Both the position numbers and the translations under genes were made by a program. This document shows positions 32,224 through 41,878 of a stretch of DNA of 64,000 bases, one piece after another; the first letter of the stretch is position 1, and each line of letters starts with the position of its first letter. Source of the DNA: Bedellia somnulentella (lineage: Eukaryota; Arthropoda; Insecta; Lepidoptera; Bedelliidae); contig OY755198.1 of assembly GCA_963576735.1 (NCBI GenBank), positions 3,720,001 through 3,784,000 of the forward strand. Direction: 5' to 3'. A model generated the notes under the pieces. It saw only the letters and a list, made by a program, of their open reading frames with translations. It was not told the DNA's origin and did no database searches.

Positions 32224-33240
32224 CTGATAATTATGCGCATTTGGGTCAACATCCTTAATGATATAGTTGTAAGAGAGTAACCATTAATTTAAATCAAGGT
32301 CAATAGAAGAAAAAGTCATTTTTAAATTGTCAAGATCTTTTAAAACTATATTTGCATTTCCAGCTAAGGTTCCGTCGTCTAGGTACGACACATTGAACTT
32401 GGAGGCGAGAGATTCAATGAGTGGATGAATGGCTAGGCTGAATATTGCTGGCCCCAGGGGGTCACTTGTTGGCAACCGACTCACGATTATATTAAATTTT
32501 GTTCATATAATAAATTTGAGGGTTTTTTTTATAGCTCTGCCAAACATAATTGAAAATAGAAGGGGCTTTTTCACTTGAGCCAACAACAACTTCTACTGAG
32601 TTGAATGCATTTTTCACATCCACCTTCAAAAATACTTGGCCGGCGCCATGTGCGATGTACGTCCGAGCCGAATGAACGCGGCTTCACAACCACCGCGTGT
32701 GACAAATTCCAGTTGTACTGGTTCAAAGTATGTTCTTAAATCTACTAGAACATGTTTTTTTTATTTTATTTTTTTATTTACAACAAATTTTTGACACGAC
32801 GCGGCGAATTGTGTTACCGACAGCAATCGGTCGTATCCCTCCATAATTTTTTTTGAAGCGCATAGATTGGCACCATATAACAAATCCAATATATCGTCAC
32901 CGACAAGACCAGACAACATAAGGTACTAAGCGGGTCAACTGTCCAAGTAACGTATCCCTGTGCTCACCGCCGGCCCCACACAGAAGATCTTTGAGATGTT
33001 GTGGTGTGAGTCCGCCTGCAGACCCGTTCTTAAAGGACAGTATCACCGCCAGCGTATCCTGTGCCGTCGCCTCGGGTGTGTGTGACGCTATATTGGTTTA
33101 GCGCATCTGGCAAGTTCATGTCCCTGCTTGAAGGCGGATGCTTAGCCTGAAGCGATAGCAGTGTTTCTGGCGTCTCTGGTGCTAAGGTCTATTGAAAATA
33201 ATAATGTGCAGCACCTCTGATATCTCCATCTGAAATTTTG

Positions 33241-33589
33241 TTTTTGATTTTACGGTCTATGTCGAAAGCTTGTTGTGGGTATATTTTGGGGATGGTTGTG
33301 CTCAAAGGAATTGAGCAATTATTTTCTCATTGCATTTTTCTGCGTAAGGGATAATTTTGAATTTTTTTGTGCGTGTAAAGTTTTGAAACAAAACAAAAAT
33401 TAAGTACTTGTATTTTCACTAAAAATTTTGCGATATTGAAGCATTGAGTATCGAAAATAGCAGCCAATAATTTTGAATTTGAGAAACGTATCTTTCAAAG
33501 CTACAATTGCGCTAATTTAGAAATCCATTGATATATCCTTTGGATTTCCCGCCTTTTAAAGTAAAAGGATGAAATTACCAACTTACAAT
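33241..33589. other. No recognisable gene
   Basis: AT-rich spacer between two relics on the same strand. Confidence 0.5.
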
Positions 33590-33770
33590 ATGGTCGTAAA
33601 GCAACTAAATGCTTTACTACTACAACCATAAACTCTCTGCCATTATCACTTTGTAGTGTATTTGGGCAGCCAACCTCTAAAAATGTTTCAGCAATTCTGC
33701 TGCTACTTCAGAGAAACGCTTGGAGGTCAGTGGTCTCATAAAAGATCTCTTAATATGCATGCTCTTTATA
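33590..33770 (-). pseudogene. KRBA2-like integrase fragment
   Basis: The minus strand reads MRPLTSKRFSEVAAELL and, after a frameshift, VGCPNTLQSDNGREFMVVVV. The LQSDNGREF block is the second catalytic aspartate of the integrase core and aligns with NILHSDNGREF in the chimeric ORF at 12.4-13.1 kb. Confidence 0.65.
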
Positions 33771-33891
33771 GTTCAGCAGCCACCACCAGTTCAGCTCTTT
33801 ATAGTTTAGTTCTTATTATGTACAGATTGTAACTCTATAAGATCTAATTTGAATGTTTTTATTCATGAAATCCTTATGTGGGGATTATTAC

Positions 33892-34005
33892 TAGAGATGA
33901 AACGGATATCCGGTAACTATCCGGTATCCGGCCTATCTAAACCTATTTTCACTATCCGGCCGGATACCGGATAGTAGGGCACTATCCGGCCGAATACCGA
34001 ATACT
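33892..34005. repeat. hAT-type terminus with ATCCGG repeats
   Basis: Starts TAGAGATGAAACGGATATCC and continues with many copies of CTATCCGG/ATACCGG in both orientations. Ends of this kind (TAGRGATG and dense short inverted motifs) occur on hAT elements of the ZBED type; the hAT C-terminal fragment at 34.38-34.85 kb lies just inside it. The opposite end was not found. Confidence 0.6.
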
Positions 34006-34124
34006 AGATGTTTCCCGCGATACCGTTCGCAGCGCCCTAAACTCCCGCCCGCGTTGCTTTACGCCCTAAACTCGTCTATATCGCGCTTTTCTGTGGGAAT
34101 ACAAAAGTTTCTAAGCCTATCTAT

Positions 34125-34250
34125 ATCGTTTCTCGTTGTCTAATCTATCTCTGTATGAAATTTCATCAAAATCAGTTCTTTAGTTTAGGCGTGAGAGAGT
34201 AGCAGACTGACAGACAAACAGACTGAATTTATAATATTAGTAACGGATTA
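34125..34250 (+). mobile_element. Lepidopteran retroposon tail
   Basis: Contains ATTTCATCAAAATCAGTTC, TTTAGGCGTGAGAGAGTAGC, then repeated CAGACTGACAGACAAACAGA and ends TTTATAATATTAGT. This block is a very common 3' end of SINE/RTE insertions in Lepidoptera. No coding sequence. Confidence 0.6.
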
Positions 34251-34375
34251 TTTGCACATACACACACATATATAAAATAAAAATAATATAACAATAGGTT
34301 ATGGACGGACACCATTTATTAAATTAAAATAATGACAGAAATTGTTTGATAAAAAGTTAATTACTAAAAATTTAC

Positions 34376-34850
34376 TTAGTGTAAGTACTCAAAATTAACT
34401 AGCGGCAAATTATGGTGAATGAATACTAGGTTTTCAGCATTTGTTGGTAAGAGGCGACTCCGTTTGGCTTCGTATACCAGACCAGCTTCTGAAAATAGCC
34501 TTTCGCTGTAAACGCTACTGGCAGGTGCTCCAAGATAAATTCTTGCAAACTTCGCCAATTGAGGGTATTGGTTTGAATTGACCGACCACCAAAGGTATGG
34601 GTCGCGATTGTGATCTATTCGAGATAACTTTAAGAAAAAGTCAATCTCATTAGAAATTGGATTTTTTTTTCTTGATCGCGACAACTGCTACTGTTGTCCT
34701 TTGCCACTTCATTGAAACAGTCCCAAAAAGTGTTATGAGCTTCGCGTGTGAAATTTGATCCAGTTTCATCTTCTTTTTGTCGTTTAGCAGGTGTTGAAGA
34801 CGGCGATGACGACCTGACCTCTCAAGTAAATCATATCCCACCAAAAACAT
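34376..34850 (-). pseudogene. hAT transposase C-terminal dimerisation domain (ZBED-like)
   Basis: ORF 34376-34684 encodes EIDFFLKLSRIDHNRDPYLW, WWSVNSNQYPQLAKFARIYL, PASSVYSERLFSEAGLVYEA and KRSRLLPTNAENLVFIHHNL, the hallmark hAT C-terminal (Dimer_Tnp_hAT) segment. A second frame (34650-34850) provides the preceding 60 residues. The catalytic core is missing. Its upstream border coincides with the start of a large inverted duplication at 34833. Confidence 0.8.
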
Positions 34851-35290
34851 TTTGAATGTAAAAAATGTTAGCCAAGCAAATACAATACAAAAATTTATAA
34901 TATGTTAACTAAATGACTTCGCAGACAAAAGGATTGATATCTGAATGGTTGCCAAGCACTGCAGATAATCCTGAAATACAAAGTAGATAACAAGTTAAAT
35001 TAAAGTTTTGATTTAACTTGACTCGTTTCCACATACGAGTTATCATGATAATCAACTTATCTGCTAGGTACATTTTAATTTGATTTTGTGGTGAAAACTA
35101 GCCAAATTAAATCAAAACTTTAATTTAACTTGTTATCTACTTTGTATTTCAGGATTATCTGCAGTGCTTGGCAACCATTCAGATATCAATCCTTTTGTCT
35201 GCGAAGTCATTTAGTTAACATATTATAAATTTTTGTATTGTATTTGCTTGGCTAACATTTTTTACATTTAAAATGTTTTTGGTGGGATAT
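34833..35290. repeat. Large inverted duplication, arms of about 190 bp, spacer of about 80 bp
   Basis: 34833-35021 and 35102-35290 are reverse complements with only a handful of mismatches by eye. The outermost part includes the first codons of the hAT fragment (ATGTTTTTGGTGGGATAT), so the duplication arose after or within the hAT insertion. A smaller palindrome (GTTATCATGATAATCAAC) lies in the spacer at about 35039. Confidence 0.9.
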
Positions 35291-36230
35291 CATTACTTTT
35301 TGTTAAGAAATAAGTTGGTATTTTTTTTCTGCGTTTGATTTTATACCTGCCTTACTATCTATCTGCTATTTTAATCAAACAAATCAATGAATTTGGCAAA
35401 AGAAACAAACCTACAAACAACCCAATCTAAAAACAATCAGCAAGAAAAAAAGCAGAATTTACAACACCGTTACCAGCTGTAACTCATACGACGACGAAGC
35501 ATAAAACTCAACCTTATAGGCGGGATTTCGCTAGACAACCGAACAGCATGGGGTCGCTCGCGCGTATGAGCGCGGCTGGCGCTCGCTTTGGTACGTTCGC
35601 AGATCCCGTCATGCCCCGCCCCTGCCCCTCACCCCGCGCGTCTTGCCCTGTGATCTCCTGTGGCCCCACGCTTGTAGCGACGTGGTAGCGACTAAGTTTA
35701 AGTTAGTTTATGTTATTTCATGTATGTAATTATCATTATTACAATCATAAATAGTATTATGTTATTAAATATGATTATGAGCGCTGACATTACACAAAAT
35801 CAAATCATTTTATTTAATTTCCGTAGGTTTAATGATTAGTAGGTATCTATGTATTATAAAAACGCTATCCGATGTTGTGTCATACTGTATGACTCATACA
35901 GTGGTCGCCGTTCTGCTGACATGAGATAGGTACTAGGTATTATGATACCTATTAATTAGTACGACAGGAATCGAATCTGAGTTTTTATATATTGAAGAAA
36001 TGTATTGCTATTGTTCGCAACCAACCGGGCTGTGCTAGTACAGTTAGTACCTATACTCATAGTTTGAGTTTTGTAATTGCAAATAACTTTAGCGTCGAAG
36101 TTTAATGAATGATCAAGTAAGTATGCATAGCATACCTAAACCTATTCAGAACGGAGTTTTATATTAGCGTCAACAACATTTCATCATGGGATTTATTATG
36201 ATTTCTATACAAAATGTTCTTGTGAGGGAA
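35291..36230. other. No recognisable gene
   Basis: Short frames only. A GC-rich tract lies at about 35545-35690. No domain, no repeat that can be named. Confidence 0.5.
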
Positions 36231-36560
36231 ATATTGAAAAATCTTAAAAATTCTCCGTTTTCAGATTTTTTCCTTTGTTAATATTTGATCACCGACCTGG
36301 ATGCCGAATTTCAACTTCCTGGGATATCTGGAAGTGGGTTAGCTTTTTGATCTATATGTCAGTGAGTCACTAAAAAAATCGCGATTTTTGGACGTTTATA
36401 TCTTAATTACCCTTTGTTATGTATTTATGGAAATTAGGCTACTAGTTTGTATCCTTGATATAAACAAATGAGCCAAATTTGGTTGGTTTATGTTGATTAG
36501 ATTTTGAGTTATGATGGTGTAAAAAGTCGCTCCAAATGGTTCGTGTAATATACACATACG
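36231..36560. repeat. Probable degenerate lepidopteran interspersed repeat
   Basis: Phrases such as CCGAATTTCAACTTCCTGGG and TCTGGAAGTGGGTTAGC followed by GTGAGTCA resemble common noncoding retroposon consensus in moths. The 129-codon minus frame 36417-36806 runs through it and is not a credible gene as a whole. Confidence 0.35.
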
Positions 36561-36599
36561 GTGCGCGCTCGCCGCCTTGGCTTGGCTTGACGCACTGCC

Positions 36600-36925
36600 G
36601 TGCGTCTTGATACTTTTATTTATAACTTTTTGTAAAATATCCTGACTACCCTGAGCTTGTTCATAACCATCACCCGACGGAAATACATCAACGGTTTCTG
36701 TTCGCAAACCACTAGAATCAATGACTTGAACGTTTTGTAAAAACAAAGGCAATGTAAACTGTGATGGCTGTAAATTTAGTTCTTTTTCAAGTATGAATAA
36801 ATCCAAATCTAATTTATACTTTTCTCGTTTCGTATTTGCATTTTTTTCGTCATCCGGAACCTGTCTGAAAACGATTATCTCTCTTTTCCTGAAATCGTTT
36901 CACAATTTAATAAAAGTAGATATAA
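36600..36925 (-). other. Possible exon of an unidentified gene or element
   Basis: A plausible acceptor (ACGATTTCAG) near 36888 precedes an open minus frame EKREIIVFRQVPDDEKNANT, then KLDLDLFILEKELNLQPSQF and VDVFPSGDGYEQAQ. The composition is protein-like, but I recognise no family and see no partner exon. Confidence 0.2.
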
Positions 36926-37239
36926 ATGAATAATACGTGACATAATTCTTTTTGTTATCGTATGAGGAAGTGGCCACTTCTGGTGTCAGAGTTGCTCAAA
37001 CCGCCTCTGGGAACCCCACTGGCCTCTGACATGGCTTTACGACTTGTATCTTACGACTACAACCTGGACCGACTATTTAACGTGCCCTCCAAAGCACGAA
37101 AAACAACGAACTTTTTGCCACTAGCGGCCACCCATCCAGGAACTGACCACTCCGAACATTGCTTATCTTCGGTGATCGATAAGCGGTGCTAGCAACCCTT
37201 CGGCTATGAGCGCTTAAATAATTGGACATCATTAAAATA
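36926..37239. other. No recognisable gene
   Basis: A 76-codon plus-strand frame lies here (36962-37192) without recognisable domain. Confidence 0.4.
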
Positions 37240-37571
37240 CACAAAGAACTTAACTTAAAAAAAGTGAAATAGGCAGCCTTATTACTAAACAGCAATTTCT
37301 TTCAAACAACCCTAACATAAACCCTTACTTTTACAACTTTACAAAGCCCTACCTGAATCTATAATATCTTACGGACTCAGTTGCTATGGACGAACATACA
37401 AATCACACAAAGAACTTAACTTAAAAAAAGTGAAATAGGCAGCCTTATTACTAAACAGCAATTTCTTTCAAACAACCCTAACATAAACCCTTACTTTTAC
37501 AACTTTACAAAGCCCTACCTGAATCTATAATATCTTACGGACTCAGTTGCTATGGACGAACATACAAATCA
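37240..37571 (+). repeat. 166-bp tandem duplication inside the LINE
   Basis: 37240-37405 and 37406-37571 start CACAAAGAACTTAACTTAAA and appear identical along their length, so the duplication is recent. Each unit carries coding sequence for ESIISYGLSCYGRTYK. Confidence 0.9.
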
Positions 37572-38299
37572 CACCTAAATAAAATATACGAATTACAACT
37601 TAGAATACTCAAAAAAATTGTTCCTAGAAAAATAAAAAATAAGTTCAAAATGGACAATTGTTACGATGGATTATTTAACTACTGTGGTGTTATGTCAGTT
37701 CACAACAAAATTAAATACTGTATTTTGATTGAGCAGTTTTTTAATTTAAAATTTCAAACATACGAGTCTATCAGTTCAATAGTTACCAGAGGCAAGTCTT
37801 CACGTATGTTGTCTTTACCTAAAACACAAAATAACTACGGTAGGTACCAGCTTAAATTCCTAGTACCACAACTCATAAATGATCTTCCACAAGATATACC
37901 GACTAGTATTACTAAGAAAAACATTAAACACATCTTAAAAAAACATTTTTTACAGTCTACATAATGTATATATGTTTGGTATACTCACATACATATTATA
38001 TATATATTATGGATATATTGACTCAAATTTGTAACACACAAGTTTGTGTCTTTATTTTCCTGATGTAACGCGAATTATTAATTGATAACAGTAGTAAGGG
38101 TAGCAAAAATTCAATACATATGTTTAATTTATTATTACTATCATATCACGCCTAACATACTCTACTTAACTACTATTAAAAAATATAATATATATTGGTG
38201 TTTTAATGAGTATATTTATAACTAACCTAAATCTTAGTTACACTCATACTTCATAAATTACTTTTTGGATCAGCCTGTATCTTACTTTAAAAGACACAA

Positions 38300-38345
38300 C
38301 ACAATAATTCGAAACCGCATTTCACAATAATTCGAAACCGCATTT
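38300..38345 (+). repeat. Two-copy 23-bp tandem repeat in LINE 3' UTR
   Basis: CACAATAATTCGAAACCGCA plus TTT is present twice in direct succession. Confidence 0.9.
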
Positions 38346-38483
38346 CCCTGACTACCCACCAATCCTTTTTAGTGACAATTTAGAGTATACGGTAAAACCT
38401 AAAAATGGTTTATGTGTACTTGTTATGAATATTGAAATGTAAAAATATTTTATTCAAATAAATGAAAAAAAAAAAAAAAAAAA

Positions 38484-39046
38484 GCATAAAATATATTAAT
38501 CAAAAACTTACCATCGTCCTTTTCCGCCAGTTTTTGGAGAAATTGATTCTGTTTTTAAATGATCGTCTATGCCGCCTTGCTTGTATTTGAACAAAGTATT
38601 CATCTTCACTACTTTCACTACTCGACGTAAGCACCATCTCTTTGAACAAACGTTTTAAATTCCTCCAAATGAGTGTGTGACATACAGTACTTCACCTATC
38701 GGGATTGTCCGACAATTTTACAAATATGTCGTGACATTCTCTGTTCAATAAAGCATAATTGACAAGTTTTTCACGACAAATTGTCACCTATCACCTGTCG
38801 CGCTAAAAGTTTTATTGAACACAAAATTCTAAGTTAATTAGTTAGATTGAAAGTAGTTAGTATTAATAATTTTATAGTACTGTATAATGACAAATAACAC
38901 CTCAGTCTTCCCGTGATCATGATAACTGAAAAGTTTTCGAAACGTCGGGCTTTAAAAATAATGCAATAACACGCGATTAAAATATCCGAAAATCAATAGT
39001 TGTTTCAATTATAATGTGCAATCGTGAAAATCTTAGAAAATACTAC
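38484..39046. other. No firm gene; possible short minus-strand exon at 38512-38660
   Basis: The minus strand reads KEMVLTSSSESSEDEYFVQI and RRHRRSFKNRINFSKNWRKR, ending at GACGATG followed by GTAAGTTT, a good splice donor. A serine/acidic-basic N-terminus before an intron is seen in Harbinger-type proteins, but no transposase follows. The rest is AT-rich. Confidence 0.25.
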
Positions 39047-39490
39047 ACTTTTGGAAAGTTGAGTGGGGACAAGGTATTGGATTGAATCAAGCGTTACTTT
39101 GCGGAAATCCATAGCAATACTAATATTAATAAATTTCTTCGCTTAATTCCGCTAAATAATACCTGCAGTCTTCATGCAACATGCACTGTGCACCGCCCGC
39201 CCTTCCACTTACAAGAAATCGAAAAGCAGACAATGCACCACACACACACCCGCAAGCGAAAACCACAGGCAACCACAAACATGCGACGCGTTTCGACTCA
39301 ACACGAGTCATTGACGAGCAGTTAGTAGACAGTTCGGCAGCTGACCACCGAGACAAGGGACAAGGTGGTGAAATAAAGGTTGTTGGTGAAGGGTCTCCAG
39401 CCTCATTGCCCAAAAATCCCTTAAAAGCTCCAATACCGTTAGCCTCTTACGTACACCCATCGGAAGAAATGGGGTAGTGCTATTCTAAGC
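39047..39490 (-). mobile_element. SINE copy 1, split by a later retroposon
   Basis: Segments 39047-39075 and 39357-39490 together match the SINE at 51143-51396 (for example GTTGGTGA-GGGTCTCCA and CCCAAAAATCCCTTA, GGAAGAAATGGGGTAGTGCT). The intervening 281 bp are a separate insertion with a 10-bp target duplication. The 3' tail half is missing. Confidence 0.8.
39076..39356 (-). mobile_element. 281-bp retroposon insertion with 10-bp target duplication
   Basis: GGGACAAGGT flanks it on both sides (39066-39075, 39357-39366). On the minus strand it contains GACTCGTGTTGAGTCGAAAC near its 5' side and ends ATGGATTTCCGCAAAGTAAC then CTTGATTCAATCCAATAC, a 3' end I associate with lepidopteran LINE/SINE families. 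The antisense 98-codon frame across it is not a gene. Confidence 0.6.
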
Positions 39491-39892
39491 GGACACTACA
39501 CAGCTCAATACTAAAGGCAAAAATTTAAATAATTGCGTCATCATGAACCGATTTATCATAAGATAAATAAGAAAGTTCCGATTGAACAAAAGCAGGCGTC
39601 AACTTATCTCAAAAATCACTAGCTTTGGATGATTGAATAGTATTCGATTGTGTGTGTCTTTAATAGTCCCTCTGAATTTTCTTATGTTTCACCATACAAA
39701 AAGGACTTACATTTGGTGATATAGAATATCAATATCTACGCCAACCATGAATTGTATAATAGAAGCACTTTTGGACGGTGAAAAGTGTATATTCTCGGTC
39801 AAAACGTCTGTTTTTTTTAAGAGTTATATTTATCTCAGCAGTAGTTTTATATAATGTTAATGTTTGTCATTATGTGTATAAATTCATGGAAT
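39491..39892. other. No recognisable gene
   Basis: AT-rich unique-looking sequence; no credible coding frame. Confidence 0.5.
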
Positions 39893-40062
39893 GGCGGCCA
39901 CGTACCGGACGACGCAGTGTGGGTAGGCCTCCCCAAGGAAGACTTACGACCTAGTTAAGGTCGCGGTAAGCCGATGGATAAGGGCAGCAAGGGCCGGTCG
40001 TTGTGGAGGTCTTTGGGGGAGGCCTATCTCCGGCAGTGGACGTCTATAGACTGATGATGATG
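39893..40062 (+). pseudogene. RTE-clade LINE 3' end (HmRTE-like)
   Basis: Reading across frames gives EWRPRTGRRSVGRPPQ and LWRSLGEAYLRQWTSID, the familiar C-terminus of lepidopteran endonuclease-reverse transcriptases of the HmRTE-e type, followed at once by a (TGA)n tail (CTGATGATGATGA). It is a minimal 5'-truncated copy, belonging to a different RTE family from the one at 41.9-44.9 kb. Confidence 0.75.
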
Positions 40063-40639
40063 ACCTCCACAATCATGGGATAAAGTGGAGATTCGGTTTT
40101 CATTTAGTGTTCAAAGTACCCGTTTTGCATAGACAGTTTACTCAAGTGATGTTTAGATATGGAGCAGGCCTATCGCTGTTATATAAGAATTTGTAAAAGA
40201 AGAAATATTATGTAGTGATTAATGTGATGTATTTTCATAACTGAAATTATATATTTTACTTGCAGGTGCAGCAGAGAGAATATCGGCATAAGATTTATTT
40301 ATTTGCGGATGTAGTTTCTGTGCGATGTTTCTGCCATGAAAACTTGGATTGCCTTTTGTCGTTCAATTTCTGGATGCTTCCTCTTGGTGTCATGAGAGCC
40401 TTTTCATATGAAACCTTTGCTTCATTTTTATCTTCCTCACATATAAAACCTAAATTGTTAAAGTGAACACCAAATACTTTTAAATTAATATATTAATCAA
40501 AATATTAAAATAGCATTTTCACATTCTTGAAATACTTTTACACAACACACTGAAAAAAATATAAAAACGAATCAATAAATTTTATACTTGTCAATTCTAA
40601 ATAACAAAACAAAAATTGTGAAATACAACAGAGGTTTGT
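40063..40639. other. No recognisable gene
   Basis: AT-rich, short frames only. Confidence 0.5.
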
Positions 40640-41005
40640 TTAACATAAATGTTCACCATCACATTTAAAACAATGAGGTTTTGATCTACAATACATTTTC
40701 ACGTGACTATACCGTCAACAGATGTGACATACTGGTAATGCGTTATAACAAATACAAATATGTTTAGGCAGTACCTTCCCATCAGATGTCAATACAAGAG
40801 AACCTGTATTTATAAAATTAGCTTCTTCTTCAATTAAACTTTTACGCCTAATTCTTCTGAGTATTGGGACTTTTATACTTTCCATAATTTCTTTGTCGGA
40901 CCATTGCTGGTGAATACCTCTAACAATTCCTAGACGATAAACATGAAAAGTGGGAATGTTAGCTTCATATGATCTATTCATCCGATTTTCGGTCATGGCG
41001 ACCAC
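40640..41005 (-). pseudogene. Jockey-type LINE ORF1 (gag-like) fragment with zinc knuckle
   Basis: The minus frame 40715-41005 reads YRLGIVRGIHQQWSDKEIME, PILRRIRRKS, SLVLTSDGKVLPKHICICY and NALPVCHIC, and after a TGA the next bases continue with YCRSKPHCFKCDGEHLC. This is the RRM-like region and CCHC knuckle of gag-like ORF1 proteins of Jockey-type LINEs. The N-terminus and the rest of the knuckles are missing. Confidence 0.7.
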
Positions 41006-41396
41006 GTAAATCCCCGTTCATGAGCCTGAAGATGGCTTATTTAACCAATGTCAGCGGTAATAACTCGTACACATTGAAGGCACGTGAGCACTTCGTTGAC
41101 TTAATTGAAATGAATGGCACAGGGCTGCCGGGCTTTCAGCTCCTCGCGCTAAGAGTCGAGGTCAGCTAAACGCTGCTTCTCAAACTCACTAACTCGCTAT
41201 CCCAAACTTATGCTTAAAAAAACAATTTTAAAATAAACACCAATGAAAAACTCATCATTAAAAGTACATATTATAAAATTAAGCAATTTATAAATTATGG
41301 GCAAGAAACTGAATGAAGAAAACTGCCAACTAAATGAAAGTTTTCTTATCTGTTTCCAATCTTCCTCTGACGAAACCATGCCAATAAGTGAATTTA
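41006..41396. other. No recognisable gene
   Basis: A 66-codon plus frame (40969-41169; MAYLTNVSGNNSYTLKARE) is not recognised. The remainder is AT-rich. Confidence 0.35.
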
Positions 41397-41614
41397 GGGC
41401 CAGTTTTTTGATCCGGAGTTAAAAATATAACCATTTGTTACATTGACTATAGTTAAATGACTAACCAGTAGTTAAATCGTAAATCCATTTTGGTTCGATA
41501 TTTGACCATTAGTTACTCTAACCACGGGTCAAAAAATGCATTTTGCTAATATCTAACTAATAGTTACGATATTTAACAAATTGTTGAGTTAACCACGGAT
41601 CAAAAAACTGGCCC
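41397..41614. mobile_element. 218-bp MITE, PIF/Harbinger-like
   Basis: The ends are inverted repeats beginning GGGCCAGTTTTTTGATCCG and continuing to GTTAA with two or three mismatches. TTA flanks both sides (41394-41396, 41615-41617), the 3-bp target duplication of PIF/Harbinger elements. No coding capacity. Confidence 0.85.
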
Positions 41615-41857
41615 TTAGTAAATCAGGTCCAGTTAAAAGTTCTGTTTAACTTCTGCCTTAGCATCGTGTACTAGTCGCAATTTACCTAGTTTGTTTGGGT
41701 TAAGAACCCCAAAATGAGAATACCATATACGATCTGAATTACTCAAGGACTCTTCACATAATTCTGCTTACCCACTTTCAAGTATATTATGTATTTGCTT
41801 TTTAAAGTCGGATGCGAAGTTATAGTCAGTATTCATCATCTTTTCAATAATTTTGAC

Positions 41858-41878
41858 TTACTTACTTACTTACTTATA
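41858..41878 (-). repeat. AAGT microsatellite tail of the RTE element
   Basis: Five ACTT units on the plus strand directly abut the 3' end of the element. Confidence 0.9.

Larger units (their letters stand above)
30477..32285 (-). mobile_element. 1809-bp insertion flanked by an 18-bp direct repeat, containing a MULE fragment
   Basis: AATTTAAATCAAGGTCAA is present on both sides (30459-30476 and 32286-32303) and is single-copy in the interrupted RT reading frame, so it is a target site duplication. The insert lacks obvious terminal inverted repeats. It holds a MULE transposase piece (31200-31745), a scrap of a second YLDD-type RT (31790-32030) and an unidentified frame (32035-32223). An 18-bp duplication is long for a MULE (8-11 bp is usual), so the inserting unit may have been a composite or a retroposon. 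Confidence 0.65.
30310..33240 (-). pseudogene. Reverse transcriptase with YLDD box, interrupted by a 1.8-kb insertion
   Basis: From 33240 the minus strand encodes LAPETPETLLSLQAKHPPSS, LSFKNGSAGGLTPQHLKDLL, GGIRPIAVGNTIRRVVSK, LRTYFEPVQLEFVTRGGCEA, FLKVDVKNAFNSVE, then DPLGPAIFSLAIHPLIESL and the catalytic SYLDDGTLAGN (about 32380), ending in SSIDLDLN at 32286. The frame resumes at 30476 with FDLDLNFDKLYLNECL and VLGSLLNEDSVPG. This RT lineage is common in invertebrates, and I cannot assign it firmly to a clade. Multiple frameshifts exist. The gap is filled by the insertion at 30477-32285. Confidence 0.7.
37240..38483 (+). mobile_element. 5'-truncated LINE with poly(A) tail
   Basis: A plus-strand coding tail reads ESIISYGLSCYGRTYKSHLN, KIYELQLRILKKIVP, then the frame 37650-37964 (DNCYDGLFNYCGVMSVHNKI, FLVPQLINDLPQDI) to a stop, typical of the C-terminus of Jockey-like ORF2. 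It is followed by about 500 bp of 3' untranslated sequence and 19 adenines at 38465-38483. The first part is present twice as a 166-bp tandem duplication. Catalytic RT is absent through 5' truncation. Confidence 0.75.

Noticed and set aside
33906..34005. CRISPR-like array of short repeats
   Set aside because: Eukaryotic context, irregular spacing and both orientations; better explained as a hAT terminus.
36417..36806. 129-codon minus-strand ORF as a host gene
   Set aside because: Its C-terminal half is translated noncoding interspersed repeat; only the N-terminal half might be an exon, and no partner exon is visible.
39181..39477. 98-codon plus-strand ORF
   Set aside because: It runs across a retroposon insertion and into the SINE, so it is a chance frame through two repeats.
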